From contig NZ_CP053557.1 in the NCBI RefSeq assembly GCF_014524545.1, forward strand, positions 1,451,501 to 1,515,500: a DNA stretch of 64,000 nucleotides, read 5' to 3'. The translations under genes were made by a program, and so were the position numbers. This DNA is from Exiguobacterium sp. Helios. GTDB taxonomy: Bacteria; Bacillota; Bacilli; Exiguobacteriales; Exiguobacteriaceae. A model generated the notes under the pieces. It had not been told where the DNA came from. It made no database searches and was given only the letters and a program-made list of their open reading frames with translations. Numbering within the stretch: the first letter of the stretch is position 1; every line of letters begins with the position of its first letter. Shown here one piece after another: positions 17,094 to 26,405 of the stretch.

Positions 17094-18696
17094 AGCCATC
17101 CTGTTTGAACGGATCGAACCGTTCATCGAACACCGGCGACAGGGACAGACAACGTTTCGTTTTGTCCGTCCGCCGTATGAACTGACAGTCGACGGCAGAC
17201 GGGGAGCGTTTGACCGCGTTTGGCTCGACATCGAGACGGTCGTCTTGACGCGGAGAAATCACGAGCAATCGCCGACGCTTGAGCACATCATGGACTGTTT
17301 TCAACTCGCGGAGCCGCTGCGGTTGGAACTGAGGCAGACGGTTCAGTTTGCCGACGTGTGTCCGACATATCCCGAGCTGCGGACGCATCTGTCCTACGAA
17401 CAACTGGAACAAGCATTGGTCGAAGGGCATCCGTACCATCCGTGTTTTAAGTCCCGGATTGGCTTTTCGCGTGACGACCACTCGCGCTATGGACCGGAAG
17501 CAGGACAACGTTTCCGGTTACACTTTGTTGCCCTCCCGGTATCAATCGTTCATCAACAACGCATGGAAGGTGTGATGGAGCAGACGTTTGGTCGCAAGAC
17601 GTATCTCCGGTTGCAGGAAAAGCTGGCCTCTGCGGTCGACGATCCGACCGGTTATCACGTTCTGCCGGTCCACCCGTGGCAATGGCAACACGTCGAAGCG
17701 GATGTCCGCGCGTCCGGCGGCATTGATCTGGGGGAAGCCGGACCTCTGTTTCAAGCGACCCAATCGATCCGGACCATTTTTCAACCGGATGCGCCGACGG
17801 TTCCGCACATCAAGCTCCCGCTCGATTTGATGCAGACTTCCTCGCGACGGACGTTCACCGTTCCGAACATTGTCGCAGCACCTGTTTTGTCCGACTGGTT
17901 GATCGACCGGACGCAAGAACTGCCGGTGACTATACTCCGGGAATTCGCCAGTCAAGTCGTCGAGACGACAGACGGAGACCTGTCGGGACGAATCGGCTGT
18001 TTGTACCGGGACAATGTCTTGGCGGCCGTGTCACCGGACGAAACGGTCATCCCGTTGACGGCACTCGCTCTCCGTGAAGGGAACGAGACTCTGTTTCTGG
18101 AACCGTGGTTCAAGACCTACGGACGCGAGCGCTGGCTCAAACAGTTTCTGACCGTCTATCTGGAACCGGTTTTCCGGCTGCTTGTTGAAGAAGGAATCGC
18201 AGTGGAGGCGCATGCCCAAAATGCTTTGTTGGTCTTGAAGAACGGTTGGCCGACGCGGCTGATGTTGCGGGATTTTCATGACAGCGTTGAATTTGTCCGC
18301 TCGTTTGTCGAACGTCCGGAAAAGATTCCGACGTTCGATACGCTGCATCCGGCATTTCGCTCAACGACTAATCTGTACTACGAGATGGGCCAGGTCGAAG
18401 CGTTACGCGAGCTCGTCGTCGATACGGTGTTTGTCTTTCATTTGACGGAGTTGTCGCATCAGCTGAAAGAGATACATCAGCTCGACGAGACCACCTTTTT
18501 TAACTGGACCGCCGACATACTCGCTGGACTGAATCTGACGCCGGCTCGTTTGGCAACGTTACAACTCGATACGCCGACAATCTATACGGAGTCGCTCGTT
18601 GCACGGAAATTCAACACGACGCAGTGCCGGCATCTGGTCCGTAATCCTCTGCAATCCCAAACACCGAAAGGAAGCGAAATGCATGTTATACATTGA
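17050..18696 (+). CDS. asbB: Petrobactin synthetase AsbB (NIS synthetase)
   Basis: A 548-residue second IucA/IucC synthetase. It carries GHPYHPCFKSRIG, LPVHPWQWQH, QSIRTIFQ and EAHAQNALL. AsbB couples the second spermidine arm, in its 3,4-dihydroxybenzoylated form, to the citrate intermediate. It overlaps asbA by 44 bases and asbC by 14 bases, so translation is coupled throughout. Confidence 0.9.
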   Translation: MRTTNERRVCKQLLEAILFERIEPFIEHRRQGQTTFRFVRPPYELTVDGRRGAFDRVWLDIETVVLTRRNHEQSPTLEHIMDCFQLAEPLRLELRQTVQFADVCPTYPELRTHLSYEQLEQALVEGHPYHPCFKSRIGFSRDDHSRYGPEAGQRFRLHFVALPVSIVHQQRMEGVMEQTFGRKTYLRLQEKLASAVDDPTGYHVLPVHPWQWQHVEADVRASGGIDLGEAGPLFQATQSIRTIFQPDAPTVPHIKLPLDLMQTSSRRTFTVPNIVAAPVLSDWLIDRTQELPVTILREFASQVVETTDGDLSGRIGCLYRDNVLAAVSPDETVIPLTALALREGNETLFLEPWFKTYGRERWLKQFLTVYLEPVFRLLVEEGIAVEAHAQNALLVLKNGWPTRLMLRDFHDSVEFVRSFVERPEKIPTFDTLHPAFRSTTNLYYEMGQVEALRELVVDTVFVFHLTELSHQLKEIHQLDETTFFNWTADILAGLNLTPARLATLQLDTPTIYTESLVARKFNTTQCRHLVRNPLQSQTPKGSEMHVIH

Positions 18697-19891
18697 AGAC
18701 ACGTTTTATACGAAACAGATGCTGACCGATCATCCGGTCTGTCGACTCAATTGGCTCACGGATCCCGCACAGACCGTCGTTGCCGTCTGCGTCAAGGACA
18801 CAGCGGCATGGATCGCGTTTTGTCTCTATATGAAACAGATGCACGGGACGGTCGTACCGCTCCATCCGGATTTGCCGGAAGCCGGGGCAAGACGTCTGGC
18901 GGAACAAGCGGGATGTGATTATTTAGTGTATGCCGATTTTCAACAGCCGATCCGTTTGGCAGCGTCAACGGTTCGACCGGGAGGATTGATTCAGTTCAGC
19001 TCCGGCACGACCGGCGACGCGAAAGTCATTCATCGGACGTGGGCCTCGATTGACGAGGAACTGGCAGCCTATGGTCAACGTTTTCCGTTAACAGTGACGA
19101 CCGGCACCATCGTTGCCTGCCCGACGTCGCATTCATTCGGATTGATTTGCGGGGTCTTGGCGACACTTGAGCGCGGAGCGACACCGATTATCTTGGAAAA
19201 CCTGTCACCGAAGCATATTTTACACGTCTGTCAGGCACGTCCGACTGCCATTTTGTATGCCGGACCGGGACTCGTCTATTTACTCAGCCAATTTAAGCAA
19301 CGGCTGTTTGCGGTGATGATTTCCGGGATGACCGTGCCGACCGTCTGGTTTGAAGCGATTCGGGACGTAACGGATCATCTTTTGCAACAGTACGGCTGTT
19401 CGGAAATCGGCTGCATCGCCTTACATCCTGCTCCGAAATCAGCTCAAGCGATCGGCTATCCGTTGCCACATCTGACAATCCAGACCGGTACCATCGACGA
19501 GCCGGCTGAGTTGAAAGTGAAGGCAGGAGACCAGTGGATCGGAACCAAAGATTTAATGGGGCAGACGAGTACCGGCGAATTGCTGTTCTTCAGCCGTCTC
19601 GACGAAATGATCAATGTGTCCGGACTGTCGGTTTATCCGGCGGATGTCGAGGATGTGTTGCTCCGTCACGATGATGTCGAAGAGGCCGTCGTCTTCAAAC
19701 GGACAGACCGTCTGCAGGGTGAACGCGTCTGTGTCCAAGTCGTCAGCTCGGCGAAGGAAGCCGCATTGCGGACCTATTGTCGGGAACAGCTTGCGCCCCA
19801 TCAATGTCCGTCGGATTGGACGTTTGTACCGGCCATTGAAAAGCTGCCGAACGGGAAAGTCAGTCGCGTACGTCTGGGGGTGACGTCATGA
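18683..19891 (+). CDS. asbC: 3,4-dihydroxybenzoate-AMP ligase AsbC
   Basis: A 402-residue acyl-adenylating enzyme with the ATP-loop SSGTTGDAK near residue 110 and a C-terminal lysine-containing NGKVSRVRL segment. In petrobactin synthesis AsbC activates 3,4-dihydroxybenzoate and loads it on the AsbD carrier. The start is ATG 18683 behind AAAGGAAG. The frame remains open upstream to 18599, but that part lies inside asbB and lacks a ribosome site. It is a compact ligase, short for the AMP-binding family but expected for AsbC. Confidence 0.88.
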   Translation: MLYIEDTFYTKQMLTDHPVCRLNWLTDPAQTVVAVCVKDTAAWIAFCLYMKQMHGTVVPLHPDLPEAGARRLAEQAGCDYLVYADFQQPIRLAASTVRPGGLIQFSSGTTGDAKVIHRTWASIDEELAAYGQRFPLTVTTGTIVACPTSHSFGLICGVLATLERGATPIILENLSPKHILHVCQARPTAILYAGPGLVYLLSQFKQRLFAVMISGMTVPTVWFEAIRDVTDHLLQQYGCSEIGCIALHPAPKSAQAIGYPLPHLTIQTGTIDEPAELKVKAGDQWIGTKDLMGQTSTGELLFFSRLDEMINVSGLSVYPADVEDVLLRHDDVEEAVVFKRTDRLQGERVCVQVVSSAKEAALRTYCREQLAPHQCPSDWTFVPAIEKLPNGKVSRVRLGVTS

Positions 19892-20142
19892 ATCTGCTCC
19901 TTGATTACACGTCATTTCGTCAGATTGTCGAGGAACAGCTGGAGGTCACCTTGCGACAAGCAGTGATGGGAGGCGAACGGCTTCGGGACGACTTGCAGCT
20001 GGATTCGATGCGGCTGTTGCAATTGCTCGTTCATCTGGAACTCGAACACGGGTATGTCCTCGCTGATGAGCAGCTTGCTCAACTGCCGCAGATGACGGTC
20101 GATCAGTTGCTGCAATCGTTGGCACGAAAGGAGGTCGTCTGA
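19888..20142 (+). CDS. asbD: Aryl carrier protein AsbD
   Basis: An 84-residue acyl-carrier-type protein. The attachment site is DLQLDSMRLLQ with Ser40 as the phosphopantetheine carrier. It holds the 3,4-dihydroxybenzoyl group made by AsbC and passes it to AsbE. It overlaps asbC by the ATGA type junction and asbE by one base. Confidence 0.9.
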   Translation: MNLLLDYTSFRQIVEEQLEVTLRQAVMGGERLRDDLQLDSMRLLQLLVHLELEHGYVLADEQLAQLPQMTVDQLLQSLARKEVV

Positions 20143-21143
20143 TGATTAAAGTTCACTGTCTCGTCAGTTGTGTGTGTGAAGTAATCAAACGATCGGACGC
20201 CGACCATCGTCCGTACTACTTTGGTATCTGGGACGCTGACTTTGCGTTGACGTCTGAGTTTGTCCTGTCCCACCATGCGGCGCATATCAGTCATGAAGCA
20301 ATGCTCGATTGGTACCGCTTGCTGTATGGAATCACCGTTCAGTCCTGGTACGATCCGTCCCGCTCTAAAGCAGCGAACCTCACCGTTCTGGAACAGTTCA
20401 TGAAAACAAAACGACCTGAACAGTCTGTCATCGTCATGCTCGACCTCGCCCGGTTACCGGAGCGGGAAAACAAGTTTCATCACGAGGTCTTTCCGCATTA
20501 CGTGATGCTCGAACCAACGGATGATGAAGACAGGTGGCGGATGCTCGATCCGGACTTCCGGTATGAAGGAGAATTTGATCGGACACGGATTCTCCAGGCC
20601 GTCAATCAGCCGACCGTCTCCGGTGGGTTTTGGTTTGACGGGAGTCAGGTCAAACTGCCGGACACGGAAACCGTCTCCGCTTATTTCATGAGTGGTCTCA
20701 AGCGGCACCATCCGTTGACGGAAGCGGTCGAACAGGTCATCTTACACCATGCGTCGAGCCCGGAAAGGTTGCCGGAGGCGTTAAAGCAACTGCCTGTCAT
20801 CGCCATCCGCAAATACGCCTATGAGCACGCCTTTGCCTATTTTTATGAACGCTTGGGAATTGATTTAGTGGCGTCCGATTTTGACGACTGGTGTGACAAA
20901 ATCGAGCGATTGGTCAATCAATATACCATCATTCAACACCGGTCGATTAAATACAGCATGACCCGCGACCGGACAGATTTACTGGATATCCAACAATGGC
21001 TCGTCGCACAAACGACGCTGGAAGATGACATCAAACGGCAGCTTGTTGATTTGTTCAGCCGATTTCAACAGAAAGAAGGGGAAACGGATGCAACTCGCAC
21101 TTTGTACGATCAGCTACCGGCATCATCTACGGTCATTCGATGA
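20142..21143 (+). CDS. asbE: Petrobactin 3,4-dihydroxybenzoyl transferase AsbE
   Basis: A 333-residue protein without a common motif, placed exactly where asbE lies in the known cluster and of similar size. AsbE transfers 3,4-dihydroxybenzoate from AsbD to a spermidine amine. Cysteines near the N-terminus (VHCLVSCVCE) are a visible feature whose role I cannot assign. ATG 20142 follows AAAGGAGG closely and overlaps the asbD stop (TGATG). Assignment rests on position, length and overall resemblance. Confidence 0.8.
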   Translation: MIKVHCLVSCVCEVIKRSDADHRPYYFGIWDADFALTSEFVLSHHAAHISHEAMLDWYRLLYGITVQSWYDPSRSKAANLTVLEQFMKTKRPEQSVIVMLDLARLPERENKFHHEVFPHYVMLEPTDDEDRWRMLDPDFRYEGEFDRTRILQAVNQPTVSGGFWFDGSQVKLPDTETVSAYFMSGLKRHHPLTEAVEQVILHHASSPERLPEALKQLPVIAIRKYAYEHAFAYFYERLGIDLVASDFDDWCDKIERLVNQYTIIQHRSIKYSMTRDRTDLLDIQQWLVAQTTLEDDIKRQLVDLFSRFQQKEGETDATRTLYDQLPASSTVIR

Positions 21144-21915
21144 ATTGGTGAGGTTTGCCGCAGCAAACGAGTTTGAGGCGATGGATGTCTGGGGTGTTCA
21201 TGCGAAGCATCTGGAGGAAGCAGACCTTGCCTTGTTACAAAACAGCGGAGTTCATGTCAGTATGCTCAGCCATTACCTGTCGTTTGACGCTGCGCTGTCG
21301 GTCTTGCTTGAACAAACGAAAGCCTTGTCTCGTCTCGCCCAGCGGCTCGGAACCCGGCGGATCCGGATTTTTGCCGGCCACAAGGCGAGCCATCAACTAA
21401 CGGAGGCGGAACGGGCGCGACTTGTCTATCAATTGAGCGGCATCTGTAAAGTCTTGGATCAGGCAAAACAGTTGGTGTTGCTTGAAATTCATCCGAATAC
21501 GGCGGCGGATACAATCGAATCGACGGAGCGGTTATTGCACGAGGTCAACCATCCGGCCTGCCGTGTGAATTTCGATGTTCTCCATGTCGCTGAATCCGGT
21601 GCCGATCCGGTCGCAGCCTATCGCCGGATTGAGCCCGTCGTTGAACATCTTCATCTAAAAACGGTGGCGCGAACGGATCAATTTAGCGTTTTTGAACCGG
21701 CGAATGTGTATGCAGCAAGCGGCTCACGGGACGGTATGGTGCCGTTGTTTGATGGAATCGTCGACTACGACAGGTTCTTTGAAGAACTCAGGCTGGCGTT
21801 AACGACAAAAACAGCGAGTCTCGAATGGTTCGGGGAGAACCCGGATGACCGCTTGGTGACAGACGGACGATTGGTACGTCAGAGTTTGGCACGACAGGTT
21901 CTGCAATTCACCTAA
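21088..21915 (+). CDS. asbF: 3-dehydroshikimate dehydratase AsbF
   Basis: A 275-residue TIM-barrel enzyme of the xylose-isomerase-like fold. It converts 3-dehydroshikimate to 3,4-dihydroxybenzoate, the precursor for AsbC. The four metal ligands can be placed as Glu133 (LLEIHPN), Asp163 (NFDVLH), His189 (HLHLK) and Glu246 (SLEWFG), with spacing like that in known AsbF. The start is ATG 21088 behind AGAAAGAAGGGG; the gene overlaps asbE by 56 bases. It is the last gene of the operon, and no clear terminator follows. Confidence 0.9.
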   Translation: MQLALCTISYRHHLRSFDELVRFAAANEFEAMDVWGVHAKHLEEADLALLQNSGVHVSMLSHYLSFDAALSVLLEQTKALSRLAQRLGTRRIRIFAGHKASHQLTEAERARLVYQLSGICKVLDQAKQLVLLEIHPNTAADTIESTERLLHEVNHPACRVNFDVLHVAESGADPVAAYRRIEPVVEHLHLKTVARTDQFSVFEPANVYAASGSRDGMVPLFDGIVDYDRFFEELRLALTTKTASLEWFGENPDDRLVTDGRLVRQSLARQVLQFT

Positions 21916-22014
21916 TGTTCACGGCTCGATGTGTTTAGAGCACGGGGCGAAAAGGAAAGCAATATAATGTAAGTCATTGTTGATGGTCTCATTGAAAAAG
22001 AAAGGATGTTGAAC

Positions 22015-23124
22015 ATGTCAGAACGTGTTTTCATTAGTCCGGCAAAGTACGTCCAAGGAAAAAATGTCATTGATCGGCTCGGTACATACGTGAGCCCGAT
22101 TGGTGATGTGGCCCTCGTCATCGCGGATGATGTCGTTTGGGGGATTGTCGAGGAACGTGTCCAAGCTTCATTTTCAACTGAAGGAATCAAAATCGAAAAA
22201 GCGGATTTCAGCGGAGAAGCCTCAAAACATGAGGTCGAACGAATTGCGACGCAAGCGAAAGACGCCGCTGTCAAGTTCGTCATGGGTGTAGGCGGCGGGA
22301 AAACGCTGGATACAGCCAAAGCCGTCTCCGACGAACTGCATCTGCCGGTTGTCATCGTTCCGACCATCGCGTCGACCGATGCACCGACCAGTGCCTTATC
22401 GGTCATTTATTCCGAAGACGGAATTTTTGAAAGTTATCGATTCTACAACAAAAATCCCGATCTTGTTTTGGTCGACACGAAGTTGATCTCGGAAGCACCG
22501 GCCCGCTTCTTTGCCTCAGGTATCGCCGACGCACTGGCAACTTGGGTCGAAGTACGGAGTGTCATTGCCTTCGGCGGATCGACGATGGCCGGCGGACGAC
22601 CGACGATTGCGGCGGAAGCGATCGCGAAACGCTGCGAGGAAGTCCTGTTTGAGCACGGACGCCTCGCCTATGAGTCGGTCCAGGCAAAGGTCGTTACGCC
22701 GGCCCTCGAAGCCGTCGTCGAAGCGAACACCTTGCTCAGTGGTCTTGGTTTTGAGAGCGGTGGTCTTGCGGCAGCACACGCCATTCATAACGGGTTCACG
22801 GCACTCGACGGGGACATCCATCACCTGACGCACGGTGAAAAGGTTGCGTTCGGGACGCTCGTGCAACTGGCGCTGGAAGAACATCCGCAAGAAGAGATTG
22901 AGCGGTACATCGCTTTTTATATGGACCTTGGTCTACCGGTCACACTGGAAGACGTTAAACTGAAAGATGCCTCACGGGAAGACATATTAAAAGTCGGACA
23001 GGCGGCAACAGCAGAAGGGGAGACGATTCACAGCGGTTTTGATGTCACGGCCGATGAAGTGGCGGATGCAATCATTGCAGCGGACCGCTATTCGAAAGCG
23101 TATCAGGCAAAGTTAAAGAACTGA
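22015..23124 (+). CDS. gldA: Glycerol dehydrogenase
   Basis: A 369-residue iron-type/zinc-dependent alcohol dehydrogenase of the GldA group. [14 protein letters not shown] (NAD binding), PTIASTDAP and metal-ligand stretches around GIADALATW and HAIHNGF are present. It oxidises glycerol to dihydroxyacetone with NAD. ATG 22015 follows AAAGGATG. It is a single-gene unit: a TATAAT at 21963-21968 could be its -10, but no good -35 is seen, so read-through from asbF is possible. A terminator follows. Confidence 0.9.
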   Translation: MSERVFISPAKYVQGKNVIDRLGTYVSPIGDVALVIADDVVWGIVEERVQASFSTEGIKIEKADFSGEASKHEVERIATQAKDAAVKFVMGVGGGKTLDTAKAVSDELHLPVVIVPTIASTDAPTSALSVIYSEDGIFESYRFYNKNPDLVLVDTKLISEAPARFFASGIADALATWVEVRSVIAFGGSTMAGGRPTIAAEAIAKRCEEVLFEHGRLAYESVQAKVVTPALEAVVEANTLLSGLGFESGGLAAAHAIHNGFTALDGDIHHLTHGEKVAFGTLVQLALEEHPQEEIERYIAFYMDLGLPVTLEDVKLKDASREDILKVGQAATAEGETIHSGFDVTADEVADAIIAADRYSKAYQAKLKN

Positions 23125-23150
23125 CGATACGTTGTATGGACAGTAAGTAA

Positions 23151-23188
23151 AAAAGACGATGCCCCATTAAAGGGATGCATCGTCTTTT
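23151..23188. terminator. Terminator of gldA, shared with the converging CDF gene
   Basis: AAAAGACGATGC (23151-23162) pairs with GCATCGTCTTTT (23177-23188). A/T tracts on both sides suit both strands. Confidence 0.88.
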
Positions 23189-23217
23189 ACTCTTTTAATT
23201 TAGAAGAACAGCCAACC

Positions 23218-24153
23218 TTAGTGAACGTGCGGCTTTTGTTCACCGTGACAGTAAAGTTGATCTTCATGGTCATGTTGCGCGGTCTCGACTTGAATCGTCG
23301 CATGGGTGATACCGACATGTTTTAAGTCGTGATCGAGTTGTTCACGGATTGACTCCGATTCGCGGACGGTCATATCGTCTTTGACGACGACGTGGCAGGA
23401 TAACGCATTGTAACCGCTCGTAATCGACCAAATATGAAGATCATGCAGACCGAGGATCGCTTCATTTGTCTGAATCGTCGAAACTACTTGATCGATGTCG
23501 ACATCGCTCGGTGTTCCTTCCATCAGGACGTGGACGGCGGCTTTCGTTACATAATAGCCGCTGCGCAGAACGAGGATCGCGACGATGATACTTGCGAGCG
23601 GATCTGCCCAGCCCCAGCCGAAGAACATGATCAACAGGGCGGCAACGATGGCACCGATCGAGCCGAGCATGTCACTTAAGACATGCAAGTAGGCACCACG
23701 CATGTTCAGATTGTCTTCATGGCCACCGCCGCGCGTCATGATCCAAGCTACAAGCAGATTCACAAGAAGTCCGAGTATACTGATGATCAACATCCCGGTC
23801 GTTGCGACAGCCGGTGGATTAACAAAGCGTTGTACGGCTTCGACGAAAATATAAAGCGAAATACCGATCAGTGCGACGCCGTTGAAAATCGCCGCGAGAA
23901 TTTCGAACCGCTTTGATCCGAACGTCTTATTCGCATCCGGTTTCTGGGTCGAAAAGTGAAAGGCGGCGAGCGCAATCGCAAGCGAAATCGAGTCACTCAG
24001 CATATGTCCTGCGTCCGATAACAAAGCCAGACTGTTCGTCCAAAATCCGCCGATCACCTCGACGATCATAAACAGCGTGATGATCATGAAGGACAGAAGT
24101 AATACTTTTTTATTGTCGGTGTGATGATGCTCATGATTATGATTATGCGGCAT
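23218..24153 (-). CDS. CDF-family divalent metal exporter (CzcD type)
   Basis: A 311-residue cation diffusion facilitator with six membrane segments. The intramembrane metal site shows as HMLSD in segment 2 and HVLSD in segment 5. Histidine-rich tails (N-terminal HNHNHEHHH, C-terminal CHGEQKPHVH) probably bind metal. It exports Zn2+ or similar ions for H+ or K+. ATG 24153 follows AGGAGGT. Its promoter is covered by a palindrome of the CzrA/CadC type, which supports zinc/cadmium-induced expression. No regulator gene is adjacent. Confidence 0.9.
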   Translation of the reverse strand: MPHNHNHEHHHTDNKKVLLLSFMIITLFMIVEVIGGFWTNSLALLSDAGHMLSDSISLAIALAAFHFSTQKPDANKTFGSKRFEILAAIFNGVALIGISLYIFVEAVQRFVNPPAVATTGMLIISILGLLVNLLVAWIMTRGGGHEDNLNMRGAYLHVLSDMLGSIGAIVAALLIMFFGWGWADPLASIIVAILVLRSGYYVTKAAVHVLMEGTPSDVDIDQVVSTIQTNEAILGLHDLHIWSITSGYNALSCHVVVKDDMTVRESESIREQLDHDLKHVGITHATIQVETAQHDHEDQLYCHGEQKPHVH

Positions 24154-24171
24154 AATGATACCTCCTGATAC

Positions 24172-24191
24172 ATTCAAATGTCTATTTGAAT
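24172..24191. promoter_or_regulatory. CzrA/CadC-type operator of the CDF exporter
   Basis: ATTCAAAT-GTCT-ATTTGAAT is a perfect 8-4-8 palindrome touching the -10. ArsR/SmtB-family zinc and cadmium repressors such as CadC bind sites built on ATTCAAATA/TATTTGAAT. Confidence 0.75.
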
Positions 24192-24218
24192 TATAGAATG
24201 CGAAACGTCTATGGTCAA
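24190..24218 (-). promoter_or_regulatory. SigA promoter of the CDF exporter
   Basis: On the minus strand, TTGACC (24218-24213), a 17-base spacer and a perfect TATAAT (24195-24190). Confidence 0.85.
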
Positions 24219-24297
24219 TCGACGTATGTTTCATTTCCCACTGATAGAAGAGAATGAAACGCGATCGTTGGACGTTATACGGTTGTATGAGACATCT

Positions 24298-24343
24298 GAA
24301 AAAACAAAACATCCCCTTACTTCGTGAGAAATAAGGGGATGTT
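24298..24343 (-). terminator. Terminator of the two-SH3 M23 peptidase gene
   Basis: AACATCCCCTTA (24308-24319) pairs with TAAGGGGATGTT (24332-24343). Read on the minus strand a T-rich tract (TTTTGTTTTTT) follows. Confidence 0.85.
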
Positions 24344-24350
24344 CGAGTTG

Positions 24351-25280
24351 TTACAGGTAGTTCAACGGATTGACGCTGCTTGCCGCCGATGTCGCACTGT
24401 AGACGTATGTTCCGCGATGCAGTTCAAAATGAAGATGCGTTCCGAACGCATTTCCTGTTTGACCGACCGTACCGAGAAGCTGTCCTTTTGAGACCGATTG
24501 TCCGACTGAGACCGATCGGCTGTTCATGTGGGCATAGAGACTCGTGAAGGAAGCGCCGTCGATCGAATGCTTGACCATGACATAATTGCCATAGGCACCT
24601 TTTAATTGAGAAGTGATGACTTTCCCGGCTGCCGTCGCATAAACCGGTGTGCCTTTCGGGGCACCGTAATCGATTCCGTTATGGAACGTATAGCCGTAGA
24701 CACCGCTTGCTTGACCATATCCTTGCGTAATCGGTCCACTGGTCGGCGTGATGAAATCGTTTGAGGCTTTTGTTGCCCCACCCGAATTGGTTAAGCTCGT
24801 AACCGTATATTTTTTGACGTAATCGGCATGGACAAATCGTTTGTTACCGTTATATAAGAATTTAATCCAGTCTCCCGTCCGACCGAGGTAACGGAAGGTT
24901 TGTCCGCTGTTGACGGTCCCGACCTGGGAACTGCTTGTGGACGAACTGCTTCTGACGCGGAGATTATCGACCATGATTTTGATTTTATATGATGTCGTGA
25001 CAGAATATTTTTTGACATATGTAGAAGAGACGTAGACTTTACGTGATCCGTACAGAATTTTTGTCCAATTTCCGGTCCGGCCCAAGTATTTGTATGTATC
25101 GCCTTTATCAAGACCTGTGATGATGCCGTATGTCGTCGCGGGACCGGTGCGGGCACGCAATCCGTCGTTCATGACTTTAACCTTATAAAACGTTGCCGCA
25201 TCAGCTTTTGGAACGGCATATGTCGAGAAACCGGCGATGGCAATAGCAGACACCGTCAGCGTAGTAAATAATTTTTTCAA
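24351..25280 (-). CDS. Secreted M23 peptidase with two bacterial SH3 domains
   Basis: A 309-residue exported protein: signal peptide (about 1-28, ending ADA), two SH3b repeats (about 30-90 and 95-160; each runs from LR.R to YVKKY), then a LytM/M23 endopeptidase domain with HNGIDYG and HLHFELH zinc motifs. It cuts peptidoglycan cross-links, with the SH3 domains binding the wall. TTG 25280 is chosen: AAAGGAGG lies 10 bases upstream and the signal peptide begins MKKLFTT. Paralogue of the next M23 gene upstream on the same strand. Confidence 0.88.
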   Translation of the reverse strand: MKKLFTTLTVSAIAIAGFSTYAVPKADAATFYKVKVMNDGLRARTGPATTYGIITGLDKGDTYKYLGRTGNWTKILYGSRKVYVSSTYVKKYSVTTSYKIKIMVDNLRVRSSSSTSSSQVGTVNSGQTFRYLGRTGDWIKFLYNGNKRFVHADYVKKYTVTSLTNSGGATKASNDFITPTSGPITQGYGQASGVYGYTFHNGIDYGAPKGTPVYATAAGKVITSQLKGAYGNYVMVKHSIDGASFTSLYAHMNSRSVSVGQSVSKGQLLGTVGQTGNAFGTHLHFELHRGTYVYSATSAASSVNPLNYL

Positions 25281-25670
25281 ATCAGTAAATCCTCCTTTGA
25301 ATCTGTCGGACCTTGTCCGTGCATGTGGGTGGTGTAATATGTAATGTTGTTCTATGGAATTCTTAGATGAGTGTACCATTAGTAAAAATGTTTAAATATT
25401 ACAATATTATTTCTATAATGTTTCGTTATTTTATATTATAGAGAATAGAAATTATTTTTTGCCTTATTTTAGGTTATTTATTTTCGAACTGTCTTTGCCC
25501 AATTCATTGATTTGAATTGATTGAACGGGGCTTTTTTGAAATTATTCGGAAATCAGAACAATCAGTATGTTATGATAGTTTTTCCAATAATTAGAATGAA
25601 TTTATTTCAGGGGACTTATTTTTAAAAAGGTTTAAAAAAACGGACACCCGTAAGAGGGTGTCCGAAGTAA
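25281..25670. other. AT-rich gap between the two M23 genes
   Basis: About 390 bases without a gene. It holds the leader of the two-SH3 gene and the terminator of the one-SH3 gene (25634-25664). The centre (25380-25480) is extremely AT-rich and has several TATAAT-like words but no promoter with two good boxes. Confidence 0.6.
25634..25664 (-). terminator. Terminator of the one-SH3 M23 peptidase gene
   Basis: CGGACACCC (25641-25649) pairs perfectly with GGGTGTCCG (25656-25664); seven T residues follow on the minus strand. Confidence 0.9.
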
Positions 25671-26405
25671 TCATAAAACGCTGAGCGGGTTGATCGTGTT
25701 GGCTGCTGATGATCCGCTATAGATGTAACCGCCGCGGTGAAGTTCGAAGTGAAGGTGTGAACCGGTTGAGTTCCCGGTACTGCCGACGTTACCGATTTTC
25801 GTTCCTTTGGCGATTGACTGACCTGAATAGACCGAACGGCTGCTCAAGTGGGCATAGACACTTGTGTAGGTCAAACCATTCACTTTATGTGTCATCATGA
25901 CATAGTTGCCGTATGCACCTTGGTAGCCAGATTTGATGACCTTACCGGAAGCAGTCGCACGGACCGTTGTCCCTGTTGCTGCTGCGATGTCGATGCCGTT
26001 ATGGAACGTGTATCCGTAGCGGCCGCTTGCACTTCCGTATCCTTGCGAGACGCGTCCGCTTGTCGGACGGAGGAAACCTGTTGAGAAGGAAGCTTTTTTA
26101 GCTGTAGCCTGTTTGCCTGTGCTATATCGTTTTACATAACTGGAATAGACGTAGCGTTTTTTACCGCCGTACGAAATTTTCGTCCAGTTGCCTTTTTTAC
26201 CATAGTATTTAAAGGTTTGTCCGGCATTGACGCCAGCGACGATTTTATATTTCGTGGAAGGACCGGTCCGGACACGTAATCCATCGGCCGTGACTTTGAC
26301 TTTATAAGAAGAAGAGCTTGCAGCTTCAACTTTTCCTGTACCCGTGCTGGCAAATCCTGAAACGACGAGTGCGCTCATCGTGACGGTTGTTAAAATACGT
26401 TTCAT
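25671..26405 (-). CDS. Secreted M23 peptidase with one bacterial SH3 domain
   Basis: A 244-residue exported protein: signal peptide (about 1-29), one SH3b domain (about 33-95, ending YVKRY) and an M23 domain with HNGIDIA and HLHFELH. Same fold order and many identical stretches as the gene at 24351-25280, which has an extra SH3 repeat, so the pair arose by duplication. Likely a peptidoglycan endopeptidase. ATG 26405 follows AGGAGGAAC. Own terminator present. Confidence 0.88.
   Translation of the reverse strand: MKRILTTVTMSALVVSGFASTGTGKVEAASSSSYKVKVTADGLRVRTGPSTKYKIVAGVNAGQTFKYYGKKGNWTKISYGGKKRYVYSSYVKRYSTGKQATAKKASFSTGFLRPTSGRVSQGYGSASGRYGYTFHNGIDIAAATGTTVRATASGKVIKSGYQGAYGNYVMMTHKVNGLTYTSVYAHLSSRSVYSGQSIAKGTKIGNVGSTGNSTGSHLHFELHRGGYIYSGSSAANTINPLSVL

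Noticed and set aside
21941-22014. Possible promoter for gldA with TATAAT at 21963-21968.
   Set aside because: No acceptable -35 at 16-18 bases upstream, so it was not listed as a promoter.
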